Positions 43,464 through 53,267 are shown, counted from the stretch's first letter. The stretch: DNA of 64,000 bases from UBA1672 sp050633325 (GCA_050633325.1 JBOEGH010000008.1:195731-259730); one strand, 5' to 3'. Notes: generated from the letters alone by a model not told the origin. A program made the numbers and translations.

Positions 43464-44369
43464 CTATTTTTGCATGATTAATGTAGACCATTCACCAATG
43501 TCATATTGTTTCTTAAGGGTTAGTCCTTCACCTTCATAGGCTGAAGCTACGAGGTGTGCTTGTTCAACCAGCATGCCTGACAATACGCAATATCCATTAT
43601 CATCTAAGACTTTGACTAAGTCAGGGGCCATCTCAATAACTGGCGCGGCAAGGATGTTTGCCAAAATTAATTCATAAGGTTTTTGTTTGCTTACGCTTGG
43701 CGTGTTGAAGCCGTCACCACAATCACAAGTCATCGCATATTTGCTTAATGATACACCGTTCATTTCTGCGTGCCTTGCGGTAACACGAACGCTTTCCTCA
43801 TCATTATCTACTGCTAGTATCGGGCTTTTCCATAGTTTCCATGCAGCTATTGCGAGGATTCCTGATCCTGTTCCCATATCTAAAATATTCCAAGGACATG
43901 CGCCCTTGCCTTTTAGATCAAGCATGGCCTGCATGCATCCATTTGTTGTTTCATGTTCACCTGATCCAAAAGCGGTGGCTGCGTCTACTTTTAATGGAAT
44001 TTGTTCTTGTGGTACTTCATCTTTATAGTGACTACCATGTATAAAAAATGGCCCAATAGAAAATGGCTCAAATTCCTGATAGGTTTTTTCCAACCAGTTG
44101 ATATTTGGTGTTTCTTCAATGCTTATATTGTCTGCTGATATATCTATATCTCTTATACTATGTGCTGCTGCTTGCAATGAAATACGTGATATAAGATCTT
44201 CTTTGTTGGGTTTCTCGTCCATTATCCATTCTAATATCCATGGATTGTTATGCTTGCGATCTATACGTGCAGCGGCACTGGATAGGGCAATATCTACAAA
44301 AGATTCGGCCAAGCAATATGCCATTTCATTTGGTAAGTCGTTTTGAATGTTGAAACGAATTGTATACAC
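43464..44369 (-). CDS. prmA: Ribosomal protein L11 methyltransferase
   Basis: Methylates L11 using S-adenosylmethionine. The core SAM-binding motif ILDMGTGSGILAIAAWK lies at about 166-182, followed by AVDNDEESVRVTARHAEMNG and LILANILAAPVIEMAPDL. N-terminal substrate-binding part WLEKTYQEFEPFSIGPFFIHG is typical of PrmA, as is AFGSGEHETT. 301 residues. Start ATG 44369. Followed (78 bases upstream in strand order) by TIGR02300 gene on the same strand. Confidence 0.93.
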   Translation of the reverse strand: MYTIRFNIQNDLPNEMAYCLAESFVDIALSSAAARIDRKHNNPWILEWIMDEKPNKEDLISRISLQAAAHSIRDIDISADNISIEETPNINWLEKTYQEFEPFSIGPFFIHGSHYKDEVPQEQIPLKVDAATAFGSGEHETTNGCMQAMLDLKGKGACPWNILDMGTGSGILAIAAWKLWKSPILAVDNDEESVRVTARHAEMNGVSLSKYAMTCDCGDGFNTPSVSKQKPYELILANILAAPVIEMAPDLVKVLDDNGYCVLSGMLVEQAHLVASAYEGEGLTLKKQYDIGEWSTLIMQK

Positions 44370-44404
44370 GGGTTATGGTCTGTCTAGTTTGCTATTGAAA
44401 AATA

Positions 44405-44431
44405 AAAAGGGGCGGATAAACGCCCCCTTTT
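44405..44431. terminator. Bidirectional terminator between TIGR02300 gene and prmA
   Basis: AAAGGGGCG and CGCCCCCTTTT form a nine-pair hairpin with a GATAAA loop, flanked by A and T runs. It lies just past the stop of the TIGR02300 gene. Confidence 0.8.
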
Positions 44432-44447
44432 GAATGATTATGTTACT

Positions 44448-44834
44448 TTAATCTTCATCTGTGTCCAGTAATGCGTCATCTGCATCCGGATCATCATCGA
44501 CTTCGACACCAACATCTGGGATATCGTCTAATGTATCTTCGCCAAGGTCGGTGTTGTCTTCTTCGTCCAAGGTTGTTTCATCAGCATCTTCCAAGCTAAC
44601 CACTTCTACCTCTGGGTCTTCATCTTGAATTTCACCGTCATCCTTTTGTGCTGGTGCTTCCTTTGTTGCTTCTACTGCTGCTACGCGCCCACGACGAGAT
44701 TTGGCTTTTACCTCTCCAGTATATTCAGTATCACAAGTCGGGCAAATGATAGGGCGGTTATTCATGTCGTAAAAACGTCCACCGCAACTTGTGCAAATTC
44801 TTTTGAGTCCCATAGGGTTTAATGCTGTGCTCAC
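44448..44834 (-). CDS. TIGR02300 family zinc-ribbon protein
   Basis: A 128-residue protein with a CTSCGGRFYDMNNRPIICPTC zinc ribbon (two CxxC pairs; written here in abbreviated form) near residue 14-35 and a long acidic tail of Asp/Glu (from about 70). TIGR02300 proteins are restricted to alphaproteobacteria and have no known function. ATG 44834; AAGGAGAATAAG upstream is a clear ribosome binding site. A useful lineage marker. Confidence 0.92.
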   Translation of the reverse strand: MSTALNPMGLKRICTSCGGRFYDMNNRPIICPTCDTEYTGEVKAKSRRGRVAAVEATKEAPAQKDDGEIQDEDPEVEVVSLEDADETTLDEEDNTDLGEDTLDDIPDVGVEVDDDPDADDALLDTDED

Positions 44835-45023
44835 TTTTCTTATTCTCCTTAGCAGTGTTATTTTCTTTTCAATTGCCTTATTTTTGGTCTGCTGTCAATG
44901 TAAATAGATTGATAATTATGTTATAGTACAATTAGACCTGTTTAATCGAGTATAGACCAAAAGAGCGTATCAATGTACGATAACGATCTGAGTCTCAAAA
45001 CGCATCAAGAAAAAGGGATTATT

Positions 45024-46151
45024 ATGCAAAAGTCGGTAGTTATTTGTGGTTTTAAACGCTCTCCTATGCATTTTGCAAATAAAGGCAGCTTAGCGCGAAT
45101 TCGTCCTGATGATTTGGCGGCTGAAGTTGTTAAGTCTTTGATTGAAGATACAGGTGTTAACATATATGACGTAGAAGATTTGCTTATGGGGTGTGCATTT
45201 CCTGAGGCTGAGCAGGGCTTTAATATTGCTAAGCTTGTCGCCGGTCATTCTGGCCTTCCAGATAGTGTAGCCGGCGCGACGGTAAATCGTTTTTGTGGTT
45301 CTTCTATGACGACTATTCATATTGCTGCAGGGATGATTCAAATGGGCGCAGGAGATGTCTTTATCGCAGCAGGTGTTGAGAGTATGAGCCGCATTCCAAT
45401 GGGCGGATTCAATCCTATGCCTAACCCCGATATTTTTGAGAAACACCCCCAAGCATATATAGGTATGGGTGAAACTGCGGAAAATTTGGCTGATAAATAC
45501 GAAATTGACCGTAAAAGCCAAGATGAATTTGCGGTTAACTCTCATAAGAAGGCTGCTGCTGCTGCTGCTGCTGGTAAGTTTGATGATGAAATTGTTTCAA
45601 TTGGCGATGTTACTGCCGACGGTACGATCCGTGGTGATAGTTCTGTAGAAAAGCTGGCAACTCTGAAGCCTGCTTTCCTAAAAGATGGAAGCGTTACTGC
45701 GGCTACTTCTTCACCGTTAACTGATGGCTCTGCGGCGGTCATTGTGTGTTCAGAAGATTATGCGGATGAACACGGCCTTGATAAACTTGCCCGCATTAAA
45801 TCTGTTGCTGTTGCAGGATGTGCGGCAGAAATTATGGGTATTGGCCCCGTTCCTGCCACTAAAAAAGCATTAGAACGTGCAGGTCTGACATTAGATGATA
45901 TTGATATTATTGAGTTGAACGAAGCTTTTGCAGCGCAAGGGCTTTCTGTTATTAAGGAGTTAGGCATTGATATTTCCAAAGTTAATATTGATGGTGGCGC
46001 AATTGCTTTAGGGCATCCTCTTGGAACATCAGGCGTAAGAATTACGGGTAAGGCCGCCAGTTTGTTAAAACGTGAAGGTGGAAAATACGCTCTTGCGACT
46101 ATGTGTATTGGTGGCGGACAAGGCGTGGCAACCGTACTAGAATCTATATAA
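45024..46151 (+). CDS. Acetyl-CoA acyltransferase (thiolase)
   Basis: Cleaves 3-ketoacyl-CoA with CoA in the last step of beta-oxidation. Thiolase signatures: NRFCGSSM (nucleophilic Cys), NEAFAAQGL, GGAIALGHPLGTSG and CIGGGQG. Start ATG 45024 after AAAAAGGG is preferred over an upstream ATG at 44973. 375 residues. Probably the FadA of the locus because it lies with fadN- and fadE-like genes, but an acetoacetyl-CoA thiolase role cannot be excluded. Confidence 0.9.
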   Translation: MQKSVVICGFKRSPMHFANKGSLARIRPDDLAAEVVKSLIEDTGVNIYDVEDLLMGCAFPEAEQGFNIAKLVAGHSGLPDSVAGATVNRFCGSSMTTIHIAAGMIQMGAGDVFIAAGVESMSRIPMGGFNPMPNPDIFEKHPQAYIGMGETAENLADKYEIDRKSQDEFAVNSHKKAAAAAAAGKFDDEIVSIGDVTADGTIRGDSSVEKLATLKPAFLKDGSVTAATSSPLTDGSAAVIVCSEDYADEHGLDKLARIKSVAVAGCAAEIMGIGPVPATKKALERAGLTLDDIDIIELNEAFAAQGLSVIKELGIDISKVNIDGGAIALGHPLGTSGVRITGKAASLLKREGGKYALATMCIGGGQGVATVLESI

Positions 46152-46162
46152 TAGGTGCTTTA

Positions 46163-46510
46163 ATGAAATATTTTTACGAAGAGAAAAGTGACCGTTATTG
46201 TTATAATGTAGGTGCTGAATTTAAAGATGATAAATTGATGATTAGTGATTGGGCCTTGGGTGACATCATTAAGGAAACCCATCATGATAGTGATATTGAG
46301 CATTACGTAATTATAAAAAGAAAATATGCCCTTTCTTTTGTTAAGGATTGTGCTGCGCATGCCAAATATACTTTACCTAAGGGTAAGCTGTCAGATGATC
46401 AAATGATTGATGCTTTATGTGATATATATAAAGACGATAAAAAGGCTATATTTATAGTGAAAGATGTATTGAACAAGAATGAAATACCATATGATTTTCA
46501 AGTATGGTGA
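46163..46510 (+). CDS. Small hypothetical protein in beta-oxidation locus
   Basis: A 115-residue protein (MKYFYEEKSDRYCYNVG...) with no recognised family, mixed alpha/beta and charged. ATG 46163 has weak TAATAGGTG ahead of it and lies 11 bases past the thiolase stop; the next gene starts 43 bases after its stop. It is therefore likely co-transcribed with the fatty-acid genes, but no function can be read from the sequence. Confidence 0.6.
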   Translation: MKYFYEEKSDRYCYNVGAEFKDDKLMISDWALGDIIKETHHDSDIEHYVIIKRKYALSFVKDCAAHAKYTLPKGKLSDDQMIDALCDIYKDDKKAIFIVKDVLNKNEIPYDFQVW

Positions 46511-46553
46511 CCTTCTGATTTACCGTGTGAATATTTAAGGAAAAGGTTTCGTG

Positions 46554-48971
46554 ATGAGCATAAAAAAGGTAGCAGTAATCGGTGCGGGTGTAATGGGTGG
46601 CGGTATAGCGGCTCAGGTTGCAAATGCCGGGTTGCCGGTTGTGTTGCTGGATATTGTTCCGCCAAATGTAGAAGATTTTGACGGTAATCGTAATGCCTTT
46701 TCCGAAATGGCAATTGATAAAATGCTGAAAACTGAGCCTGCTGCCTTTATGCGTAAAAGCAATGCACGGCTGGTTACATGCGGTAACTTGGAGGATGATC
46801 TTGATAAACTCTCTGATGTTGATTGGATTATTGAGGTTGTTGTTGAGAATCTGGACATAAAGCATAAAACATACGAGAAGATTCAAAAACATCGTAAGTC
46901 TGGATCGATTGTGTCTTCTAATACCTCGACGATTCCATTGCATAAATTGGCCGAGGGGCAACCTGCCGCGTTCAAAAAAGATTTTATGATTACGCACTTT
47001 TTCAACCCGCCACGCTATATGCGTTTGTTGGAGTTAGTCGTATCGAAGGAAACTCGCAAGGATGCCGTGGATATTGTGCGTGAATTTTGTGATGTTCGTC
47101 TTGGTAAAGGTGTGGTCGATTGCCATGATAAACCCGGATTTATTGCCAACCGTTTGGGTGTTTATTGGTTAACTGTTGGGGTTAATGAGGCCATAAAGCA
47201 AGGTGTTTCAATCGAGGCTGCGGACGCTGTAATGAGTAAACCTGTAGGAATTCCTAAGACAGGAATTTTTGGTTTGATAGATTTGGTTGGTATTGACCTA
47301 ATGCCTAAGCTATCGGAAAGTTTGCTTTCTAATTTGCCAGATGATGATCCATATCGCGATATATTTATCGACCATAAATTTGTCCATAACATGATTGAGT
47401 CTGGCTATACTGGGCGTAAAGGAAAAGGCGGTTTTTATCGTCTAAACCCTGATGCACCAAAGGGCACGCGTGAGAAACAGGCGCTAGCCATTAATGGTGA
47501 TAAATTCGCGGAGACCATGTATGCGAAAGCTGATAAGCCGAAACTAGCCAGTGTGGATGCAGGTCGTAAAGGTTTGAAGGCCGTGGTTACAACGGATGAT
47601 GCAGGCGGTAAATATGCATGGGAAGTTCTAAAGCACACATTGTTTTACGCCGCTGAATTGGTTGGCGATATTGCTGATACTATCCATGATATCGATGCTG
47701 GCATGAAGCTGGGCTATAATTGGAAAAAAGGCCCGTTCGAAATGATTGACGCGTTGGGTCCTAAATGGTTCGCCGAAAAGTTACTGGAGGCAGATATAGG
47801 CGTTCCAGATATTATTGAACAAGTTGGTGATGGTACGTTTTATCGTGTTGAAAATGGCAAACAGCAATATTTTGGTACTGATGGCCAATATCATGATGTT
47901 GTACGCCCTGATGGTGTTTTGTTATTAAGTGATATAAAGTTGACAAGTACTCTGGTGATAAAGAATGGATCTGCAAAGGTTTGGGATGTCGGTGATGGTG
48001 TTCTTTGCTTTGAAAAAACATCGAAAATGAACACCTTTGATGAAGAGATATTTAACCTTCTTGAAGAAACTAAAAAACTGATTGAAAAGTCAGATGATTA
48101 TAAAGCCTTGGTTATTTATAATGAGGCTTCTCATTTCTCCGCTGGTGCGAATTTGGGGCTGGCTATCTTTATGATTAATATTGCGATGTGGCAACAGGTA
48201 GAAGGTTTTGTCGCCCGTGGTCAAAAAGTATTTATGGATTTAAAGTTTGCAGACTTTCCGATGGTTAGCGCGCCAAGCGGTATGGCACTTGGTGGCGGTT
48301 GTGAGATTTTATTATCTGCTGATGCGGTTCAGGCACATGCGGAAACTTATACTGGTCTGGTTGAGGTTGGCGTTGGTCTTCTTCCCGGTTGGGGGGGGTG
48401 TAAGGAAATGATCCTTCGTTTCCAAGAGCGTGAGCGTGCAAAATTTTCTGCGGACATGAGTAAAATCGGTAAGGATAATATTTGGTTTTCACCTGACACC
48501 ACACCTGTTGGCGCAGTACGTAAAGCATTTGAAACAATTGGTATGGCCAGTGTTTCAAAATCAGCATTCGAAGCGGTGGATATAGGTTATTTCCGTGAAA
48601 CAGACGGAATCAGTATGAATCGCGATCGCTTGTTATATGATGCAAAGCAGCGTGCTTTGGAGCTTTCTGACGGCTATACCCCGCCTGAAAAGCGTGAAGA
48701 TATCCGTCTTGGCGGTGCAGGTGCTAAGATGGCTCTTGACCTTGCCGTATCTGATTTACGCAAATCCGGTAAGGCAACACCGTATGATGTTGTTGTATCC
48801 GATCATGTCGCAACTGTATTGTCTGGTGGTGATAAGGATTATACTGAAACTTTAAGCGAGGATGATCTCATTCAGCTTGAGCTACAAGAATTCATGAAAT
48901 TGCTGCGTCATGAGGGCACATTGGATCGAATAGAGCACATGCTTACCACTGGTAAACCGCTTAGAAATTAA
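46554..48971 (+). CDS. FadN-type 3-hydroxyacyl-CoA dehydrogenase / enoyl-CoA hydratase
   Basis: Carries out hydration and dehydrogenation of enoyl-CoA in beta-oxidation. The dehydrogenase part comes first: VAVIGAGVMGGGIAAQVANAG at residue 6 (NAD-binding), THFFNPPRYMRLLELV, GKGVVDCHDKPGFIANRL. The enoyl-CoA hydratase part comes at the C-terminus: FSAGANLGLAIFMIN, APSGMALGGGCEILLSADA. This order is opposite to FadB/FadJ and like Bacillus subtilis FadN. 805 residues from ATG 46554 (AAGGAAAAGG upstream). Confidence 0.9.
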   Translation: MSIKKVAVIGAGVMGGGIAAQVANAGLPVVLLDIVPPNVEDFDGNRNAFSEMAIDKMLKTEPAAFMRKSNARLVTCGNLEDDLDKLSDVDWIIEVVVENLDIKHKTYEKIQKHRKSGSIVSSNTSTIPLHKLAEGQPAAFKKDFMITHFFNPPRYMRLLELVVSKETRKDAVDIVREFCDVRLGKGVVDCHDKPGFIANRLGVYWLTVGVNEAIKQGVSIEAADAVMSKPVGIPKTGIFGLIDLVGIDLMPKLSESLLSNLPDDDPYRDIFIDHKFVHNMIESGYTGRKGKGGFYRLNPDAPKGTREKQALAINGDKFAETMYAKADKPKLASVDAGRKGLKAVVTTDDAGGKYAWEVLKHTLFYAAELVGDIADTIHDIDAGMKLGYNWKKGPFEMIDALGPKWFAEKLLEADIGVPDIIEQVGDGTFYRVENGKQQYFGTDGQYHDVVRPDGVLLLSDIKLTSTLVIKNGSAKVWDVGDGVLCFEKTSKMNTFDEEIFNLLEETKKLIEKSDDYKALVIYNEASHFSAGANLGLAIFMINIAMWQQVEGFVARGQKVFMDLKFADFPMVSAPSGMALGGGCEILLSADAVQAHAETYTGLVEVGVGLLPGWGGCKEMILRFQERERAKFSADMSKIGKDNIWFSPDTTPVGAVRKAFETIGMASVSKSAFEAVDIGYFRETDGISMNRDRLLYDAKQRALELSDGYTPPEKREDIRLGGAGAKMALDLAVSDLRKSGKATPYDVVVSDHVATVLSGGDKDYTETLSEDDLIQLELQEFMKLLRHEGTLDRIEHMLTTGKPLRN

Positions 48972-49008
48972 TGGTATTTTTATGGGCGATATTTTGTGAT
49001 GATTTTAA

Positions 49009-49317
49009 CTACGCTATTGCAAGCGTGTTATCGATTTCAATAATAATGTGGTCGCTGTTACTTCCCAGTTTTACTTGAGCGTTGTCTGCTAAGTCAGTTG
49101 GGTATTCTTGTGATAATTCATCATATAAACCAAATGATAATGGTGCAGGTTGTCCCTTCATTATACCGGCGGCAAAAAGATCTGAACACATGTGCTTTAG
49201 ACCGCTGTCAGACACATCAGCTTTTGAAAATGTTAGGGTAAGAGCACCTCTGTTATTTTCAAAATCTCCATTATGGTCTTCTGTTATTTTACGTGTTGCT
49301 TCTACAGGTGTGTCCAT
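49009..49317 (-). CDS. Small hypothetical protein
   Basis: A 102-residue, mildly acidic protein (MDTPVEATRKITEDHNGDFE...) with no recognised domain, signal peptide or membrane segment. It lies on the minus strand between the fadN-like and fadE genes, in a 490-base gap between them. ATG 49317. A predicted alpha/beta arrangement (ALTLTFSKADVSDSGLKHMCSDLFAA). Function unknown; gene call moderate. Confidence 0.55.
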   Translation of the reverse strand: MDTPVEATRKITEDHNGDFENNRGALTLTFSKADVSDSGLKHMCSDLFAAGIMKGQPAPLSFGLYDELSQEYPTDLADNAQVKLGSNSDHIIIEIDNTLAIA

Positions 49318-49461
49318 AATTATTATCTCTCATAAGTTTATGGTGATATTTAACATATATGTTGGTAAATGGTCAAATTTTGGTTGTTTAAGATCGCTTA
49401 TAGCTTCTTCACTTTTATTACTTATGGTATAATTCTCAAATCAAAATCAGAAAGGTCTCGC

Positions 49462-51246
49462 ATGCCAGTATATACACCGCCTATCAATGACATTCGTTTT
49501 GTTCTGCATGATGTGTTGAACGCAGACAGTCTTTCTGATCTTTATGAAGACTTTTCCGCCGATTTGGCCGATCAAATTCTGGAAGAGGGTGGAAAACTTT
49601 GTGAGGAAGTGTTTTTCCCATTAAACCAAAGTGGTGACGCTGAAGGATGCGCTCTTGACGGTGATGTTGTTACCACGCCAAAAGGTTTTAAAGAGGCTTA
49701 TGATACTTTTGCCGAAAATGGTTGGTGTGGTCTTGCTTCTGACCCTGAATATGGTGGTATGGGAATGCCGATGTTGATTAATACGGCGATGAAGGAAATG
49801 CTTTGTTCGTCTAATATGTCTCTATCTATGTATCCGGGGTTGTCATATGGTGCTTATGAGGCGTTGCATAATTTTGGAACTGACGAGTTAAAAGACCTAT
49901 ATTTACCTAAGCTTGTAGAAGGCACGTGGTCAGGTACGATGTGTCTGACAGAGCCACATTGTGGAACAGACCTTGGTTTGATAAAGTCCAAAGCCGTGCC
50001 TGATGATAATGGTGCTTATAATATTACAGGTACGAAGATTTTCATCTCTGCTGGTGAGCATGATATGACAGAAAATATTATTCATCTTGTACTAGCAAAA
50101 CTTCCTGATGCTCCTGATGGGGTGAAGGGTATTTCACTTTTTATTGTTCCTAAATTTATCCCTAATGAGGATGGTAGTGTCGGCGATCGCAATGCCGTAT
50201 CTTGCGGGTCTTTAGAGCATAAAATGGGTATCAAAGGTAACTCTACATGTGTGATGAACTTTGATGATGCGAAAGGCTGGCTTGTCGGGGAAAAGCACAA
50301 GGGCTTGCGCGCCATGTTCGCGATGATGAATGATGCGCGACTTGGTGTAGCAATGCAAGGACTAGGCGTCGGAGAGATCGCGTATCAAAATGGTTTGGCA
50401 TATGCGAAAGAACGCTTGCAAATGCGAAGCGTAACCGGGGTGAAAGCGCCAGACCTTCCTGCTGATCCTATTATTGTGCATCCTGATGTGCGTCGTATGT
50501 TAATGGTGTCTAAGGCATTTACCGAAGGCGCGCGCGCGTTGTCTTATTGGGTTGGTATGGAACTTGATATTTCTTTGAAACACCCTGATAAGAAAGAAAG
50601 ACAAAGAGCCGATGATCTTGTGGCACTGTTAACGCCTATTTTAAAAGCATATCAAACTGATATGGGATCAGAGGTCGCCAATTTGGCTGTGCAAATTTAT
50701 GGCGGGCATGGCTATATTTGGGAGTCTGGAGTAGAACAATATATTCGCGATGCTCGTATCGCCCAAATTTATGAGGGTACAAACGGAATTCAGGCTCTGG
50801 ATCTGGTTGGGCGTAAAATGCCGCAAAGCTTTGGACGTTTATTCCGTCGCTTTTTCCACCCTGTTCAGGAATTCATAGAGGAACACCAAGCAAATCAGGA
50901 GTTACAAGAGTTTGTCTTCCCATTAGCAAAATCATTTATGAAACTACAGCAAGCAACGGCCATGGTCGCTCAAAAAGGTATGAAAAATCCTGATGAGGCG
51001 GGTGCAGCATCTGTTGATTATTTGCGCCATTTCGCCTTAGTCGCGATGGCGTTTATGTGGTGTAAAATGGTTATTGCCGCGCAAGAAAAAATTGCGTCAG
51101 GTGATGGTGATAAATCTTTCTATGAAAGTAAAATCAAGACCGCTCAATTCTTTATGGCAAGAATGTTACCGGAAGCGGATGCAAGATTTAAGATGGTTCT
51201 TGCCGGTGCAGATACTATTATGTCGACCAAAGTAGAAGAGTTTTAG
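49462..51246 (+). CDS. Acyl-CoA dehydrogenase
   Basis: Oxidises acyl-CoA to trans-2-enoyl-CoA with FAD. The N-terminal alpha domain begins MPVYTPPINDIRFVLHDVL; CLTEPHCGTDLGLIKSKA, NITGTKIFISAG, HKMGIKGNSTCVMNFD and VQIYGGHGYIWESGVEQYIRDARIAQIYEGTNGIQ follow in order (the last is the FAD/active-site region; long strings shortened). 594 residues from ATG 49462 (AGAAAGG upstream), longer than medium-chain enzymes, which fits the FadE-type C-terminal extension. Third enzyme of the FadA-N-E set. Confidence 0.92.
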   Translation: MPVYTPPINDIRFVLHDVLNADSLSDLYEDFSADLADQILEEGGKLCEEVFFPLNQSGDAEGCALDGDVVTTPKGFKEAYDTFAENGWCGLASDPEYGGMGMPMLINTAMKEMLCSSNMSLSMYPGLSYGAYEALHNFGTDELKDLYLPKLVEGTWSGTMCLTEPHCGTDLGLIKSKAVPDDNGAYNITGTKIFISAGEHDMTENIIHLVLAKLPDAPDGVKGISLFIVPKFIPNEDGSVGDRNAVSCGSLEHKMGIKGNSTCVMNFDDAKGWLVGEKHKGLRAMFAMMNDARLGVAMQGLGVGEIAYQNGLAYAKERLQMRSVTGVKAPDLPADPIIVHPDVRRMLMVSKAFTEGARALSYWVGMELDISLKHPDKKERQRADDLVALLTPILKAYQTDMGSEVANLAVQIYGGHGYIWESGVEQYIRDARIAQIYEGTNGIQALDLVGRKMPQSFGRLFRRFFHPVQEFIEEHQANQELQEFVFPLAKSFMKLQQATAMVAQKGMKNPDEAGAASVDYLRHFALVAMAFMWCKMVIAAQEKIASGDGDKSFYESKIKTAQFFMARMLPEADARFKMVLAGADTIMSTKVEEF

Positions 51247-51366
51247 TGTTGTAAAGCAGATCATTGCGTTTTAATCAGTGCCGACACTGATGTCGTCTTT
51301 GTGTAAATTTGCATTTATTAAACGCATTTGCCAATATCGTAATTGAAAATAGAAAGATTATTGTTA

Positions 51367-53256
51367 ATGTCCAAAAAATATACGTCAAAATCATTTTCTA
51401 TATTGGAAAAAGAATATCAGAAATTGACGGCGGAGACAGATAAAAGCTCGGAGTGGTTTAACAAAATAGACGAGCTTGAAAAAGAAATATTGCCTTGCGC
51501 AAGATATCTGGCGGAAAAGGAAAAGCATCCTGAGGCAATGTATTGGCTGTGCGAGCAGCGCGCTCATGGATCGTGCCAAACGGAAATAACGTCCCAAGAA
51601 TTTGAATTGTACCTTAACCAAGCATCTGATAAGGGGCATACTGCTGCTATGCGCTTGCTAGGGCGTTATTATTACGGTTGGGAGAGGGTTCTTTCCGTAC
51701 GTCAAATCCGTAAGAATAGAGCGTTTGAGTTATTTGAAAAGGCGGCAGGAGAAGGGGACAGGCAGGCTCGTTGTGATTTGGCACGTGCCTTTTGTGAAAG
51801 CCGTGACGAATCTAAGATAGCTCGTGCTGATAATATATTACGGGATTTGATGGAAGAGGGGATTATACCAGCATTTTATGTATATTATTTTAATTTCTTT
51901 TGGATAGAGGATGGTCTTTACCATGGTGATGAGCAGGGTGGATTTGATGTTTTAAATCGCGCTGTTTCCAGCCTCGAAAAGTTGTCCATTCACTCTGATT
52001 CCTTTTATGAAAGCCTTATCTATTATTATATTGCTCTGTGTTATTACGAGGGAGCAGGATGTTCCAGAGATACTGCCCGTGCAGTAGACTTTATGCAGCG
52101 TAGTGTCCAATGCGATAAATATGGAGACGCGTATTTCTGGCTGAAGAATAAAGGAATTGTTCCTGTGGTTGATAAGGCTGATACAATGCCTGATATTTTC
52201 AGAAAGACTGATGTGTCTTCTGAAAGTAATGAAGATTGGGAACCTGATGATGACGATTTCCAAATGGAATTAGATGCACCACTTAGCTTTATCGATATAG
52301 AAAAAGGAAAGAAGCAAGAACAGGAGCAAAAAAAGAAAGAGGAAGAAAAGAGGAAAAAAGAAGCAGAGAAACCTGTATTAACAAAAAGTGATTTGGAGCG
52401 AGTATTAAAGCCGTTTGAAGATATGATCGGCCTTGAAGGTATTAAAGAGCAAATAACAGGTTTGTTTTATACGGTTATGGCGGATGATTTGCGTAGAAGA
52501 AAAGGTGTTACGCACAGTCATAAGCCAATGCTTCATATGGTTTTTACCGGTAATCCCGGAACTGGAAAAACGACAGTCGCCCGTATGCTTGGCCAAGTGT
52601 TTAAAGATTTGGGGCATTTGAAGCGTGGTCATATAGTTGAAGTTGATAGATCTAAGATGGTTGGCGCATATATAGGCCATTCTGAAGCAATAACCACGGA
52701 GCTTTTTAAGCGAGCAAAAGGCGGTGTGTTGTTTATTGATGAGGCTTATGATCTTGAAAAAGGTTATTCACCTAATGATTTTGGTGAAGAGGTGCTGGCT
52801 ATGCTTGTCAAGAAAATGGAGGATGATCGTAGTGATATGATCGTCATTATGGCAGGTTATAGAGAGGAAATGTCTTGGATGTTGGACTCTAATGTCGGGC
52901 TTCGATCTCGTATTGGTGTTGTTGTGGATTTCCCTGATTATACTGATGAGGAAAAGCAAGCCATATTCGAAAAATATGCAGGTGATTATTCTTTTAAGCT
53001 TAGAAAAGATGCAAAGGATAAGCTTGCCTGTATATTTAAGGGAATGGAGCCTAAAAAGAAGGATAAGTTCGGCAATGGTCGTGGTGTTCGTAGTTTGTTT
53101 GAGCAAACTTTGAGGGCTCAGGCGCGTAGAGTGATTGAGGAGGACATAAATCATAAAACGCAGCTACTAACAATCATAGCAGATGATATACCAGGTGAAG
53201 TCTTACCCTCTGACAAGGCACGATTGGCGCGTCATAATCTTGTATCAATCAAATAG
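51367..53256 (+). CDS. Sel1-repeat / AAA+ (CbbX/SpoVK-like) fusion protein
   Basis: A 629-residue protein. The N-terminal part has Sel1/TPR-like helices (AMRLLGRYYYG, AFELFEKAAGEGDRQARCDLA, YYYIALCYYEGAGCSRDTARAVDFM). A Lys/Glu-rich coiled linker follows (about 320-345, EQEQKKKEEEKRKKEAEKP). The AAA+ part has Walker A GNPGTGKT at about 395-402, Walker B GGVLFIDEAYDL, and sensor-like segments, in the CbbX/SpoVK group. CbbX activates Rubisco, but no Rubisco gene is near, and a mechanoprotein or stress role is equally possible. Start ATG 51367 (AGAAAG upstream) is preferred over TTG 51343. Confidence 0.88.
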   Translation: MSKKYTSKSFSILEKEYQKLTAETDKSSEWFNKIDELEKEILPCARYLAEKEKHPEAMYWLCEQRAHGSCQTEITSQEFELYLNQASDKGHTAAMRLLGRYYYGWERVLSVRQIRKNRAFELFEKAAGEGDRQARCDLARAFCESRDESKIARADNILRDLMEEGIIPAFYVYYFNFFWIEDGLYHGDEQGGFDVLNRAVSSLEKLSIHSDSFYESLIYYYIALCYYEGAGCSRDTARAVDFMQRSVQCDKYGDAYFWLKNKGIVPVVDKADTMPDIFRKTDVSSESNEDWEPDDDDFQMELDAPLSFIDIEKGKKQEQEQKKKEEEKRKKEAEKPVLTKSDLERVLKPFEDMIGLEGIKEQITGLFYTVMADDLRRRKGVTHSHKPMLHMVFTGNPGTGKTTVARMLGQVFKDLGHLKRGHIVEVDRSKMVGAYIGHSEAITTELFKRAKGGVLFIDEAYDLEKGYSPNDFGEEVLAMLVKKMEDDRSDMIVIMAGYREEMSWMLDSNVGLRSRIGVVVDFPDYTDEEKQAIFEKYAGDYSFKLRKDAKDKLACIFKGMEPKKKDKFGNGRGVRSLFEQTLRAQARRVIEEDINHKTQLLTIIADDIPGEVLPSDKARLARHNLVSIK

Positions 53257-53267
53257 TAGGTATTTAT

